A stretch of 64,000 nucleotides of DNA from Entoloma clypeatum (GCA_963565915.1 OY751486.1:5642001-5706000); one strand, 5' to 3'. Shown: positions 1-11,032, counted from the stretch's first letter. The notes: generated by a model not told the origin, from the sequence alone. Translations and numbers: made by a program.

Positions 1-36
1 AATCTGAGACTCAAATCAAAATCTCTGTCTCAAAGA

Positions 37-135
37 CACAGCACAGGATTCAAAATTTAGCCTTTGCAAATGATATTGATAAAGGGTTTGCGAAGTAATA
101 ATTTGCAAAGGCTAAATTTTGAATCCTGTGCTGTG
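37..135. repeat. Perfect 35-bp inverted repeat with 29-bp loop
   Basis: Bases 37-71 and 101-135 are exact reverse complements over 35 bp, separated by a 29-bp AT-rich loop. The outer ends read CACAGCACAGG and CCTGTGCTGTG. Perfect arms in otherwise decayed DNA suggest a recent small foldback element or the remains of a MITE. I see no convincing target duplication (only AGA on both sides) and no second copy in this window. Confidence 0.85.
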
Positions 136-174
136 AGAGCGGTGGATGACTGTATGGGTGGTACGAGAAGGTTT

Positions 175-660
175 TCACTGGGCGTTAGTTGACCATTCTG
201 CCGCTATCTCGGAACACTATGAAGGCCTGGATTGGCTTCTTGTGTCTGTTCATGCCCCCCATTTATTTCAATAGACTAACAATTTGGATAGGTCCAGTTA
301 TCATCTGTCCAAATTGGCTCCTGAAGGCCACTACACTTTATGCCATCGATCAAAATGGGATGCCATTTGCAACCATCCACCATTTCGGCGGGACAAGGAC
401 CGAACTCTTCGACACAGCGACAGTGGAAGGATATCTTGGCTGCCAGATGAGAATTTTCTACCATCAATCTCATAGACAGTGCGTTGAATATTTTGGAAAT
501 TGTCACTTGTTGACCACATTTCAGCAAGTGGGCCTATAATTGGCCACTCAGTGGCCCACTTCCTGCGTGCCTGGCTCGCCGTTTGGTTGCGGGATTTCTT
601 GTGGGGTGGGCATGCAATCAATACCACCATCAGATTGTGGATCTATTGCGCACTTAGATT
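175..660 (+). other. Degraded coding-like stretch, no family recognised
   Basis: Two plus-strand frames here read as protein-like (for example a stretch with SEHYEGLDWLLVSVHAPHLF followed by RSSYHLSKLAPEGHYTLC), but they are broken by stops and frame changes and no start is convincing. It may be a fossil of a transposon or host gene. I cannot assign a family. A TATAAAT at about 702 and the sequence after it to about 800 look non-coding. Confidence 0.2.
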
Positions 661-879
661 GGCTGATCTGTGTATAGCCTAGTTACAAGTTTCTTTTGTA
701 GTATAAATGTGCAATTGTCTGTGTAATTGCCTCCCAGCTATATTCACAAGCTAATTGTTCGCTTTATTGTGAAGCCGGATCACAACCAATCATGCAATCA
801 AAACAAAAAACCAAGAAAGTAATTAAATTGCATGTTTCGCTGTGCCACGGGCGAATAGACCAATACCCAATGTAGTTAT

Positions 880-983
880 GAGTATTTTTGTGAGACCCAC
901 TCCCAGGTTGACTCCCAGTCATTTGCACTTATTTGTGTGAGACGGCTGGGAACTGCCGTGCAATGTCCCCTGCCAGCTGTGTG
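880..983 (+). repeat. Dispersed ~105-bp repeat, copy 1
   Basis: This stretch aligns base for base, with scattered differences, to 55864-55968 in the same orientation. Shared blocks include CCAGGTTGACTCCCAGTCA, GAGACGGCTGGGA and TGTCCCCTGCCAGCTGTGT. TCCCAGTC and GGCTGGGA inside the unit can pair, so it may fold. It has no coding capacity. It could be a SINE, MITE or LTR piece. In this window it lies upstream of the BiP pseudogene and, as copy 2, upstream of a Crinkler gene. Confidence 0.7.
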
Positions 984-1151
984 TGAAAACGGTGTGTCGT
1001 CTTGCTACGATGATCCTCCTCTCCGTTCGTGATCGCACTAGCAGGGTTCGACGGGAGATGCGGGGGCCGTTGGTATGGGTATGGCCAGGTCAGCCACTCC
1101 CGTTATCTGTGCTTTTGAGACTACATTGCACTTCCTAATTTCATACCTTAG

Positions 1152-1701
1152 ACTTCAACGGCCATCGCCTAGGGATTGAACAAGAAGGGCGATGAATCTC
1201 AGATCATCGTTTACGAGTTCGGTGGTGGAACTCCCGATGTCTCCTGAAAGTCGGCGCTGCCGATAAGGGAAGGTAAGTGTCGGATATTATTTCAAGGCCA
1301 AAAGCATTACTATCAAGAACGAGAAGGGTCGTCTCAGCCGGGAGGAGATCGAACACATGGTCGCTGAGGCCGACTCGAGGTTTGCCGAGGAGGACGAGGC
1401 TCATCGCAAACACATTGAGGCCCTCAACTCCCTTGCTTCATTCGCCTACGGCCTCAAGACTCAGCTCGGTGACCAGGAGGGTTTTGGCGGCAAGATCCCC
1501 GACGAGGAGAAGAAGACCATCCTCGCCACCACCATCAAGGAGACTGATGAATGGATTGACGAGAAGGGGAAGTTGGCTGGTATGTTTCGTGACATCGCGG
1601 CCCACGTCGGTATCCCGTGCATCTTCCATTCCACCATCTCATTGTTACTAACCTCGGCCGATAAGATCAACCTCGACGGAAGCACGCCGGAGCCTGGATG
1701 A
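1152..1701 (+). pseudogene. BiP/Kar2-type Hsp70 pseudogene, internally deleted
   Basis: The left part reads as the Hsp70 ATPase segment ending in the phosphate-binding motif (GLNKKGDESQIIVYEFGGGT), with a TAG where a Tyr codon is expected. It then jumps, within about 15 bases, to the start of the C-terminal region (LKVGAADKG), skipping some 300 residues. From about 1320 the frame is open and matches the ER Hsp70 helical lid: EKGRLSREEIEHMVAEADSR, EALNSLASFAYGLKTQLGD, then KETDEWIDEKGKLA. The lid wording is closer to ER BiP/Kar2 than to cytosolic Hsp70. A possible intron remnant beginning GTAAGT lies at about 1274. The deletion, stop and lost tail make it non-functional. No retrotransposed poly-A is visible. 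Confidence 0.8.
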
Positions 1702-2141
1702 GAGGGAACAGGGAAGTATGGGTGGGGTGGGCTGTAGTTGAATACTAACGTACGTTTATACTTTCCCTACGACGATTCCCAATGCTAACCACTTTAATTC
1801 CATTCTTGTATTATGTTTAAGTACTTCCAATACTAAGTTTTTCACATACAATTGTAACGATTGAGAGAGTCAAGTTTCAAGTTTCAATCAACCTTCTCAC
1901 TCTCGCTATTGGAGGGCGGCGTCGTGCCGATTGCTGCCACTTTTGGTGATGAAGATGCCGTTGACATTGTCGACTATCGTTGCACCACGTACGAGCCCGT
2001 GCAGTGTAAGTTCAGGTTCGGACCAGTTCGCAAACCGGACTTCGGCCAGTGTACTTATGTAACAGTGACACTCCAGCACATTCCATTTTTTTCTCTTGTC
2101 TCCGCTCGCCATCCTCGACCAACCAAAAAAAATTCCAACAA
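1702..2141. other. Intergenic, nothing recognised
   Basis: This stretch holds only short unsupported frames. The right end is presumably the promoter and 5' leader of the zinc-finger gene that begins at about 2142. Confidence 0.4.
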
Positions 2142-5100
2142 TGGTAGGCATAATCACACCGTTGTTCTTCTCCTTTGAACAACATCTTTAGCCCAAGAGA
2201 AGAGCACCGCAGAACAGAGGTCCACAAAAACGCAGAAAAACAAAGGTCTGCCTGCACTTCCCACATTCCTCCTTTCTTTCTCATCTCAACCACGCAGGCA
2301 ACCACCCCAGAAAGCGATTACGACGAGTCTTCCGCAAGCGATTACAGCCCGTCTTCTGATACCCCGTCCTCTTCACCCCGTGGTGCACTCTCTGACATGA
2401 CACCATGGGCCCTCAACGACGGCCAACTGCAGATCAAGTTCATCCCTTATGCACCAAAGCAGTCGAACCCAGATCCCGTACCTCCTCCTGTCACTCCCAG
2501 CTCACATGTCAAGTTCAAGTTCCACCACAGCAAGCCCACCAAGAAGGCTCAATTCGACTGCAAGTCTTGCACCGAGACCTTTTCAAGCAGCCGCCAGCGT
2601 CTCAAGCACCTCCGTACCACCCATCTCAATGTCGTTGAAGTTCCAGCTACCGTCAGCGGAGGTGAGTTACGACATTTGAGAGCGGCAACGATATTCCATT
2701 GAAATTTTTCGAAACAGGGAGTCATGACTCAATCGCACGCATAAACGGTGTTTTCGCATGCCGCTCATGCGACTTTGAGGAGGAAAATGCCCAGATATTC
2801 GTTAATCATGTTAGAGAGCACATGGCAGACATCGACACCTACCACGTTGAGCGTGAGGTAGAGCCTCCCTACCCCCTCGTCCCAATACCTGGCATAGGCA
2901 GCTGCAATAGGCTAACTCTGGAAAGGATCAGCGACGCGTGCTACAGATGGTCCGATGGTCGACATTGCTGCTACCACGCATCCTCGCCACCCCTCCCACC
3001 AACAGCTGTCATCGACAGCAGCTGCGCTGTTCTATCATATCTCAGAGCATTCTTCAGCCCCGCGCTTGATGCCATGGTCTTCCCTCCGATCAGCAGTGTT
3101 CTTCCCATTGAGAAACTCGAGTCAGCGAAGTGGCGCATGGAAGGAGGAGGTTCGGCGCCTCTCCGACCAACATTCAAGCTCCTCAAAGCCACTTTTAGCA
3201 ACCTGGAGGGCCTCTGGGAGCACATAAAAAATGCTTTCCCCGGTCTCCGGAAACAAACGGAAGAAAGCCTTACCTCCCGCCTGTTGGACCTCGAGGTGCC
3301 TCGGCCGATCCCAGGCTTGCCGGCTCCAACCTTTGGCTCGCAATGCCCAACCTGCAGGCGTTGGTACACAGTTCGTTCTCCCACCGACCGAACGTGCATC
3401 AACCGGCACTGGAATAGGGACCCGATATGCAACGGTGATCCTGAGACCTGCCGCGTGGCGAAAAGTCAGATCTGGGGGAGGTACATCAACGCTCCAGCCC
3501 TTCGCGTCTCCATCTCTCCGGAATGGAAGGATGAAACTGAACTGGTCGTGCCTTCCTATTCTCCTCCCACTGCCACACACTCATACTCACCACCGCAATA
3601 CTTTGTCGATCTCAGGTGGCATGCCTTCATCAAGGACACTCAAGTTCCTCCTGCTCAGCTCATCCAGCTGGTTGCCCTCCCATCAAAGGAGCTCGCAAAG
3701 GCCTGCAAGCAGGAGGAGCTCAGAAACGTCGAATACGGGCTCCTCATCATTCATGATCTCCTCCGGACGTACTTGAAACATGCGGAACAGATCGTCTGCA
3801 CCACACACAGTTCGCTGCGTGATGCACTCACAGCTGGGTGAGCTTTCCCCCTGCCTCTTCGCACTTTTCGCTGACGATGCCTTCAAAGTACCAAAGCAAA
3901 GTTTCGGCAGCTCTCAGAAATCTCCTTCAACAGCTATCGATGCTCTGCCTCGCGCATGGTCGTCCTGCCTATAAGGTACATGCAGTGTGTGCGTGGGAAG
4001 GGGCAGCAGGCCATCGGGAGTTTCAAACCTATCTTGAACTCTCAGAGTGAGGATCGCGCATACCTAGATTCCAGGCTGCGATTGGCTTACGAAGACCTCT
4101 ATAACACCCTTCACAAACCAATTTCGTTTGATGAGAATCGAAAGCCAGAGCATGACGAAGCTGTTCTTGCCGTTCGTCTGCACTCCATCCTTGTCCTCGT
4201 TCTCAGGTGGAAGTGTGGGATACGTGCAAAGGTGGGCTGCCTACTGGAGCAGGCCCTCACTATTGCGATGACCTCACCCGAAGGCCAAGTCCGACCAGCC
4301 AATTTCCTCACTGGTGAATGCAATCACGTCCAGCGGTTGTTATCCATCCTCCTCCATTGCGCAAATCTGGGTGACTTTGATGCCCCTTACGTCTTACCTC
4401 CCCCTACACCCAATCCTGATGAAGGCGCCCCTGACGCTGAGCAAGACGATTTCGATGTGGAGGACGACTGGCAGGATATTCAGGATTTTGCCGTCTTGTC
4501 AGCGCTGAAAAACTCGACGTCCTCGGAAGAGCCCGCATCATCAGTTGAGGATGGCCTAGATGACATCCTGTTTTCTTCAGATGTGACCTCTCCTTCTGCT
4601 CCTGATGGTTCGTGCGTCGGCGCTGCCATCGAAGACGAGGATGTCGTGTTTGATGACTCACTGTTTGCATATGTTGATATCGAAGCTCAAGATAACTCGA
4701 TCCTCAAGTATGATAAACAATTTCTATTTTGGTTGTCCCGCTGACCTGTTCCTAGGTTCCTGAAGGCCAACAGGGAGCTCATTAACCCCTTCACTGATGA
4801 CCACACGACGACCAGCAGTAGGCTTAAGCACATCTGGCGTCAGGCAAAACGTTCCGCAGAGCATGAGAAAAGCCGAGTTCGGGTCACATGGGATCTCTCG
4901 GGACAGTCGTTCAGATTCTCCTGGGGCCATATGTATCACAGACAGGCTGGTCACGATGGAAAGCTTCAAGCGTGTAGCTGCAGAGGCTATGGGTGTCCTT
5001 CCCAGAAAGCTGCAGGACCTGCTCGGCGAGACGATCAACTTCATGGATATACCATATAATACTATCACCGATGACCCCACCGACCACCGCTCCCTGTTTG

Positions 5101-6725
5101 ACCGCGAGGACAACAAGAGTGTATTCCAGCCCTATATCAGTACTGTATGGGCTGCCTTGCGGTCTTCTGCTCGTGCTAACACTGTCTCTGGTTCCTTGAG
5201 TCTCATTACTGAGTCAGGGGCGTGGCGAATGTGCAAAGTTCGTAGTTTCCTTGAGGCCTCAGAGGATTTTCAGAATGCGTTGTTGATCGTACTGTATTCT
5301 GCTTGATTTGTGGTGTTCCACCCCGTGCTTGGCAGGCCGCCCTCCTCGCCTTTGCACCCTATGATGAACTCCAGCGCAACGTTCGCTTGATGAATGGTCA
5401 GCTTGTCTTCAGCAACCCGCAGGCCAAGCAGTTGGATCAAAGGCAGGCCTCTGTTTTCTGGGGCCTCACAACCCTTTTCCGCGACATCTTTCTCTGCTAC
5501 ATTGGTGTTATCCAGCCCATCCAACTACTTCTCCTCACCAAAGTTGACCAGTTGAAGATCCTGACAGATCAACACAGGGTACATATCTTCGTTCACCTCA
5601 CCAACAAACGAAGAAGTGGCTCCTTCCTCTATGATGGAAATGACGTTAACGCGGTGTTGGCTTCGACTGAACATAGGATGGGCCTCAGCCCTTTGCGGCA
5701 TGTATTTATCACGATCTTCCGTAGGCTCTGTCCATGGCTCCTGGTTGATCCCAACCAATCCTGCCCACTTGATGAGCAGAGCCAGCATATCAAGACCATT
5801 GCTCAAGGCCACTATGCCCTCAACGAAATCATGAGGTCTCTCGGCCAGGTTGTTTCCGAGGCTGAGCGGCATCTATCTGTGAGCCATACATTGCAAGTAT
5901 TCATCGGCCTCACCCCGAGCTCCCGCAGTTCTGAAGCGACATCCTCGCTTGTGGGAGATGATAGAGCTACTTACCGTGCATTTGCAGTGTCTGCCACACG
6001 GCTGCTCCTGATGCAGGGTGCATACTTGATCAACGCCGATGGGCATCAAAAGGCGGACAAAAAACAAGCTGCAAGGAAGGCATATGAGGCAATGCCTTTC
6101 CTCTTCGGGCCCAATGTAAGCAGATTCATTGCTACCAATCTCTGGGTCTATTGTTTGAGCTGACTGGTTGATGGAAAGGGATTGGGCGAAGACCGAAACT
6201 GGTGCAATCTTGGAGATGATGTCCTGATAGCAGCCTCTGCAGCGCTGATCTATGTATGGGCCATCGCGCCCACACCATTCAGTCTTCCACCCCCAGGAGG
6301 ATACAATGTTCAAATGATAGCCGACGCAGTCACCATTGTAAGTTGTGTTTTTTCTGTGTTCAAATTTTATGAGGTCACAGCACTCACGTGGAATTCCCCA
6401 GATAATTGTTTGCCTTGATGAGATGTCGAGTGGTTGCTTCTCACCTATTGATGACTGGGGGGTGCTATTGGCAGACACAATGGCGAGGTCACGAGAAATC
6501 ATATCCCTCCTCCATCAGTTCAAAGAAAAGCAAAAACAGAGGTGGGATCTGTTTTGCCAGAGGGTCCATGAATATGCCAGGTCAGGTCCCCCATCACAAG
6601 TATTGGCCATCCAGTATATCAGAAAGACAATCTCAGTTGATGTGGCATTCTCAGATGATGCTGACACATTGGAAATTAGAAGCCTGGGAATAGCGGAAGG
6701 GTTGGAGGGGTCATTAGAGAGGTAA
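2142..6725 (+). CDS. Large C2H2 zinc-finger protein, multi-exon, frame-broken
   Basis: A long gene model can be chained: ATG at 2142 directly followed by an intron (2145-2297), then exons 2298-2661, 2718-3837, about 3893-3975, about 4047-4709, 4756-5290, about 5290-6117, 6179-6334 and about 6401-6725, most with normal GT..AG borders. The start is inferred from the ATG-GTAGGC donor; the exon at 2298 then reads ATTPESDYDESSAS. Visible motifs are a C2H2 finger (CKSC...HLRTTH, about 2560), a second (CRSC...HVREH, about 2760) and a CPTC...C cluster (about 3345). A second acidic stretch (EGAPDAEQDDFDVEDDW) follows. Two joins, near 4935 and near 5285, need a 1-nt frame change with no ordinary intron, so the gene is probably damaged unless the assembly is wrong there. 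I do not recognise the family; it resembles the large zinc-finger proteins that accompany transposons and RecQ helicases in Agaricomycetes. Function unknown. Confidence 0.5.
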
Positions 6726-7090
6726 TCACCACAATCTAGTCAGTAGGGCCAATAAGTGTGCCATTGTCCAGCCTGTGATGCGTGACACGGTGCGACGAAA
6801 TTTTGATTTTGTTCCGGGGCGAAAACTTCAGTGACATCAACCCAAAAGTGACCAATTTTGTCATTTCAGTTGCATTTCGCTGCCATTTTTGGCAATCCTG
6901 CATGGCAAATTGGTTGCTGGGCTTGGGAAAATGTGACAACCATGACATTCCAGTGTTTTCAAGAGCCCTGTGACATGTGACCAACAAATTGATTGAAATT
7001 CCGAGTTTGAGTTCACCAGAAATCGGTTTTGCCAGATGGGTGCCAGCTATTTTTTCATTACCCATCTAATGTGCCATCATGATGTGTGCC
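6726..7090. other. Non-coding flank of the LTR nest
   Basis: No gene recognised. Bases 7086-7090 (GTGCC) match the five bases after the far end of element B (20788-20792), a possible target-site duplication. Confidence 0.4.
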
Positions 7091-7250
7091 TTGTTTGTAT
7101 ATAACCTTCGATCCGACACCAACATATTAGCGAGGGCGCAACACACAAGTTGAAGCCAAGTCCTTGCCCCTATGTTGCACGCGCTCCAACCCTCCAACCC
7201 TCCGACGCATCCGACATAGCTCCGACGTTTTTGTCAATCAGTTCTTAACA
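7091..7250 (+). repeat. Truncated 5' LTR of chromovirus B
   Basis: From about 7109 to 7250 the sequence matches the 3' part of the B LTR at 20640-20787, including TATTAGCGAGGG, GCACGCGCTCC and the terminal CAGTTCTTAACA. The U3 part, with the TATA and self-primer, is missing or scrambled. Confidence 0.8.
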
Positions 7251-7252
7251 GT

Positions 7253-7263
7253 ATATTCAAACT
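7253..7263 (+). promoter_or_regulatory. Primer-binding site of B, self-priming type
   Basis: ATATTCAAACT begins two bases after the LTR end. It is the exact reverse complement of AGTTTGAATAT in the B LTR (20624-20634), which lies 34 nt after a TATTTAAA box and so at the predicted RNA 5' end. This is the layout of self-primed Tf1/sushi elements, in which the RNA 5' end folds back as primer. Confidence 0.75.
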
Positions 7264-7296
7264 GCCACTTGCTTATCCATATTTCAAATTCCAGTT

Positions 7297-7749
7297 ATGG
7301 CCCGCAACACTCAGAACTCCTGTGCAGCAGCAGCCGTGGCAAAAGCTTCAAACCTGCAGGACACCAGGGCATCATTTCTACATATGTTCCAAGATCTTTC
7401 CGCAGAACCCAAACCTGACCCCATATCTCCGACACCACATCCCCGAACACCTCAGACACAAGGACCTCTGATTCCTCAAGAATCCTGTCCTTTTAAATCT
7501 CCGACCTCTCCAGCCCGTTGCTACAACTGTCAACGCTTCGGTCATCTGGCTAAAGACTGTAGCGCTCCAAAGAAGAAAGATGGTCGCAAGTGTTTCAACT
7601 GTGACCAAGAAGGCCATATCACATGCAACTGCTGCAAGCCGAAGAAGAACTCCGGAAGGGTTAGGAAGGTGTCTGAGGAAGATGCTGAGAATGATGAAAC
7701 CACAATCTTAGAAGCCGATGAGAAGGATTTTTCCGAAGGGTCTGATTAA
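7297..7749 (+). CDS. Chimeric Gag: B N-terminus joined to A zinc knuckles
   Basis: This is a 150-residue open frame starting at the ATG after the B leader. The first ~70 residues are the B-type Gag start. From about 7507 the DNA is that of element A: two CCHC knuckles (CYNCQRFGHLAKDC and CFNCDQEGHITCNC) and the acidic tail ending in EGSD. In A(+) the second knuckle reads CFNCDQEGHIARNC, so the last knuckle here is altered around its His-Cys end. The join falls in a block, about GCCCGYTGCTACAACTGTCA, that both families could share because it encodes the knuckle. The frame is open across the join. Both the capsid middle of B and the N-terminal part of A Gag are missing, so a functional capsid is unlikely. 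Confidence 0.7.
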   Translation: MARNTQNSCAAAAVAKASNLQDTRASFLHMFQDLSAEPKPDPISPTPHPRTPQTQGPLIPQESCPFKSPTSPARCYNCQRFGHLAKDCSAPKKKDGRKCFNCDQEGHITCNCCKPKKNSGRVRKVSEEDAENDETTILEADEKDFSEGSD

Positions 7750-10700
7750 ACGACGCTAAGTCGCGACCCTTATCTATTAAACGGACTTGCTTGCCTTGTA
7801 TGACTGCAGACAATAGAACCTATGTCATCCCTGCCAAGCGAGCCGCTGCGTTGACTAAGATTGTGAAGGGAGATAAACCTCCGAAAAGACGAGAGATCAG
7901 GCTGTTAGCTCAGCTCAAAACACGATGAGGACCAAAGGTTATCCGACCTGAGGTTGACAGCGGATGTGAATGCACATGCATCCATCCCAGAATAGTACAT
8001 GAACAGAACCTTCCCACGCGAGGAATACTGCCCCTAGCAATTCTAAATGCGGATGGATCACCAAATTGACAATAGAAAGTGAGCCAACTTGCCGAAGTCA
8101 AACTGGATTTGGGAGAACATCAGGAAACCATGGAAGCAATGGTACTGGACATTGGAAGAACGGACATGCTCTTGGGACATGACTGGTTGGTACACCACAA
8201 CCCCACAATCAATTGGACAACCGGCCCTGTCACTCCCACACCACCTCCCACAACCAAATGACCCTCATATGTTGAACGATTTGCTCATCTCCTTGAGAAG
8301 GAGAACTTTGATAAGATCCCAAAGGAGAGGGAATGGGACCATGGTATCGAACTTACACCGGACGCACCAAAGGAACTAGGGGGAAATACATATCCTATGA
8401 CACAAAAGAAACAAGAGGAATTGGACGCATTCATTGACGAGGGTCTAGCAACAGGAAAGATCCGCCCATCCAAATCCCCGTATGCCTCCCCTTGCTTCTT
8501 CATCAACAAGAAGGATGGCTCCAAATGATTGGTACAAGATTACTGCATGGTCAATAAATTCACGGTCAAAGACAAGTTCCCACTCCCACAAATATCCGAT
8601 CTCTTGGATGTGCTGAAAGATGCAGTCTACTTCAATAAAATGGACATCATGTGGGGCTATAACAACGTCCGGATTAAGGAGGGCGATGAATGGAAAGCTG
8701 CCTTCCTCACCAGTCGAGGATTGTTTGAACCATTGGTCATGTTTTTCGGTCTTTGCAACTCCCCGGGAACGTTCTCTCGAATGATGGCTAGTCTATTCCG
8801 GGACCAGATCCGCCGACGTATCTGCGTGATCTACATGGATGACATCGTGGTTATCAGTAAAACCAAGGAAGAACTCGCGCGAAACACCAAAGAAATCCTA
8901 CAGATCCTATCAGACAATGATTTGTTCCTAAAGGAGAAGAAGTGTTTATGGGAAGTAACGAAATGTCCTATATTGGGATATGTGGTTGGTGAGGGATGTA
9001 AGCAAGACGACAAATGGCACCCCATCGCGTTCTTGTCGCGGACCATGTCCGCGGCCGAACAGAATTACGAGATATACAACAAGGAACTCCTGGCGGTCAT
9101 GGAAGCATTAAAAGATTGGAGACACTATCTGCTCGAAGCCAGGGAGCGTTTCGAAATCTTGACCGATCACAAGAACCTGGAATATTTCCGTCGTCCTCAG
9201 GACCTGAATCAACGACAGCGACGCTGGAAAATGAAGTTACAAGACTATAACTTTGAATTACGGCATGTACCCGGCAAGACCAATGCAAAAGCGGACATCC
9301 TGTCGCGCTTACCCTGGTATGAAGCGGAACTCGAACCACAAGACAGTGACCAAATGCTCAAGGAGGGACTATTCTTGAAACGGTTGGAATCAGAAGATGT
9401 GGTACAAATGGAGATGTTCATGGAGGAACAATTCTTTGAAGGGGGTGAAACATCTGATTCCATCAAAATTGGAAACGTCACGACCATTGAAAATCCGTGG
9501 ATCGCACACATCAAAGGTTCAAACCGCATGGAGACAGAAGTAGCCCAGGGTCTAAAGAAGAATCCTCATTGGTATCAACAGGAAAACGGCATCACATATG
9601 CAGGCGAACGAGTCTATGTTCCACCAGACCCACAATTACGACAAGAGTTGATGTTCGAATCACACGATGCACCAGTGGCTGGACATCCAGGACAATATCG
9701 GACACATGAACTCCTCACTCGTACCTACTGGTGGCCTACTATCCTGCATGATGTGAAGAAGTATGTAAAGGGTTGTGACACCTGTCAACGCAACAAGATC
9801 AACAGACAGAAACGACATGCTCCGCTACATCCCCATGCAGCACCAAGTCATCCATGGGAAGACATAGGGATTGACATCGTGGGACCAATACCAGAGTCCA
9901 ATGGAAAGAATGCGATTCTGGTCATCACAGATAGACATTTGAAGATGATCCATCTCATTCCGACAACCGTGGAATTATCAGCTGAAGGATTAGCCAAGAT
10001 CTATTGGGATCAGATATGGAAGCTTCACAGGATCCCCAAGAAGATCATCAGCGATAGGGGACCACATTTCGCCACGAAGTTCATGGAGATACTCTGCCGC
10101 ATGCTAGGGATCAAAAGGAACCTGTCCACCGCATACCACCCACAGACTGATGGACAGGCCGAGCGATCGCATCAGGAAATGGAAGTGTTCTTATGGAACT
10201 TTGTCAACCATCTACAGGATGATTGGGCTGAGTGGATCGCAATCGCAGAGTTCCAGTACAATGACAAAGAACATCAGGCCACAAAGCACACCCCATTCTA
10301 CCTCAACTATGGTTTACATCCTTGGAAGGGAGAACTCGTGTTAGAAGATACCAACCCGGCTGCCAATGACTTCTTGAAAAAACTCAAACAGGCACGAGAA
10401 GAAGCCAATGCAGCACTGAAACAAGCACAGGATCAGATGAAGAAGACAGTTGATACACGGCGAAGTCCGTCTCGGACAAGGTGTGGCTGGAAGGGACTAA
10501 CATCAGGACCGATCGCCCCTCAAAGAAACTTGATGCACTCCGACATGGACCATTCAAAGTCCTAGAAAAGAAAGGAGCTAGCACGTACCTTCTTGATCTT
10601 CCGAAGACTTGGAAGATGATTCATCCTGTGTTCAACGAGACCCTGTTATCACCATATGAAACTCCGAAGTACGCCATCCAGCAAAAGAAACCAGCCCCTG

Positions 10701-10774
10701 ATCCGATCATTGTCGAAGGACGAGAAGAGTACCATGTGTCTACAATCCTAGACTCTCAAATGTTAAGCATAACA
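7507..10774 (+). mobile_element. Chromovirus A, copy 1 (5'-truncated, decayed)
   Basis: This is the same family as the near-intact copies at 31281-37617 and 45799-52399 but diverged by many substitutions and several deletions: about 190 nt between protease and RT (at 8228), about 320 nt between RT and RNase H (at 8998) and about 17 nt near 10477. It ends within the linker before the chromodomain at about 10760 and is followed by only 14 bases of its LTR terminus (TGTTAAGCATAACA, 10761-10774). Confidence 0.85.
7800..10758 (+). pseudogene. Pol pseudogene of chromovirus A copy 1
   Basis: Starts at ATG 7800 as in the other A copies. Protease carries the VDSGCE active-site block, with a TGA at 7926 where A(+) has CGA. 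A second TGA at 8526 separates the pre-RT segment from RT (KDGSK, stop, LVQDY); it is shared by all three A copies. RT has the YMDDIVV catalytic motif near 8835. RT is fused directly to mid-RNase H by a deletion, so the first RNase H aspartate region is gone. Integrase keeps the HHCC finger (HDAPVAGHPGQ...CDTCQ), DDE residues and a GPF module. The chromodomain is deleted. Not functional. Confidence 0.85.
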
Positions 10775-10944
10775 GACGGTGGACGGCCGTGTACTCGACC
10801 ATCACCATACCATTACCAGTAGATACTTATTCCCATAACACTCATTTCCAAGTACATAGCTTACTCACTTTTACACCCTCATCAATTAGTATAAAAGACG
10901 TAGTTTACATTGAAATACATCATCTTTCACTGCGTATTTCATCA
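10775..10944 (+). repeat. Left LTR of copia C1, 5'-truncated
   Basis: Matches the right LTR from GTGTACTCGAC through the terminal TTTCATCA. It lacks the first ~45 bases, which are replaced by the end of the A LTR. Confidence 0.8.
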
Positions 10945-10956
10945 GGTTATGGGCCC
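10945..10956 (+). promoter_or_regulatory. Primer-binding site of C1
   Basis: GGTTATGGGCCC directly follows the LTR and is identical to the C2 site at 45167-45178. Its complement, GGGCCCATAACC, has the form of a Met-tRNA anticodon stem-loop (CAU inside), as expected for half-tRNA priming known from copia-type elements. Confidence 0.65.
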
Positions 10957-11032
10957 TGGCTCTACCTACTAAAAAACTCGAAAAACCACCACTCTATAAA
11001 CACCCAACCTTCTACCCATAGATCCCAATGCC

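Noticed and set aside
1861..2178. Plus-strand open frame of 105 codons upstream of the zinc-finger gene
   Set aside because: No motif, and the following gene's leader and ATG-intron signal lie inside it; probably chance.
2971..3580. Minus-strand frames of about 150 codons
   Set aside because: Shadows of the zinc-finger gene exon, with no domain or codon logic.
4920..5010. A 51-nt intron (GTATCAC...GCTGCAG) explaining the frame break
   Set aside because: Its borders give the wrong phase and would remove a stretch that reads as conserved protein.
5873..6502. Minus-strand 209-codon frame
   Set aside because: Antisense to well-supported exons of the same gene and crosses their introns.
10761..10774. 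TGTTAAGCATAACA as the start of the C1 left LTR
   Set aside because: It matches the A LTR terminus and not the C1 right LTR start (TGTTGGAAACGG).
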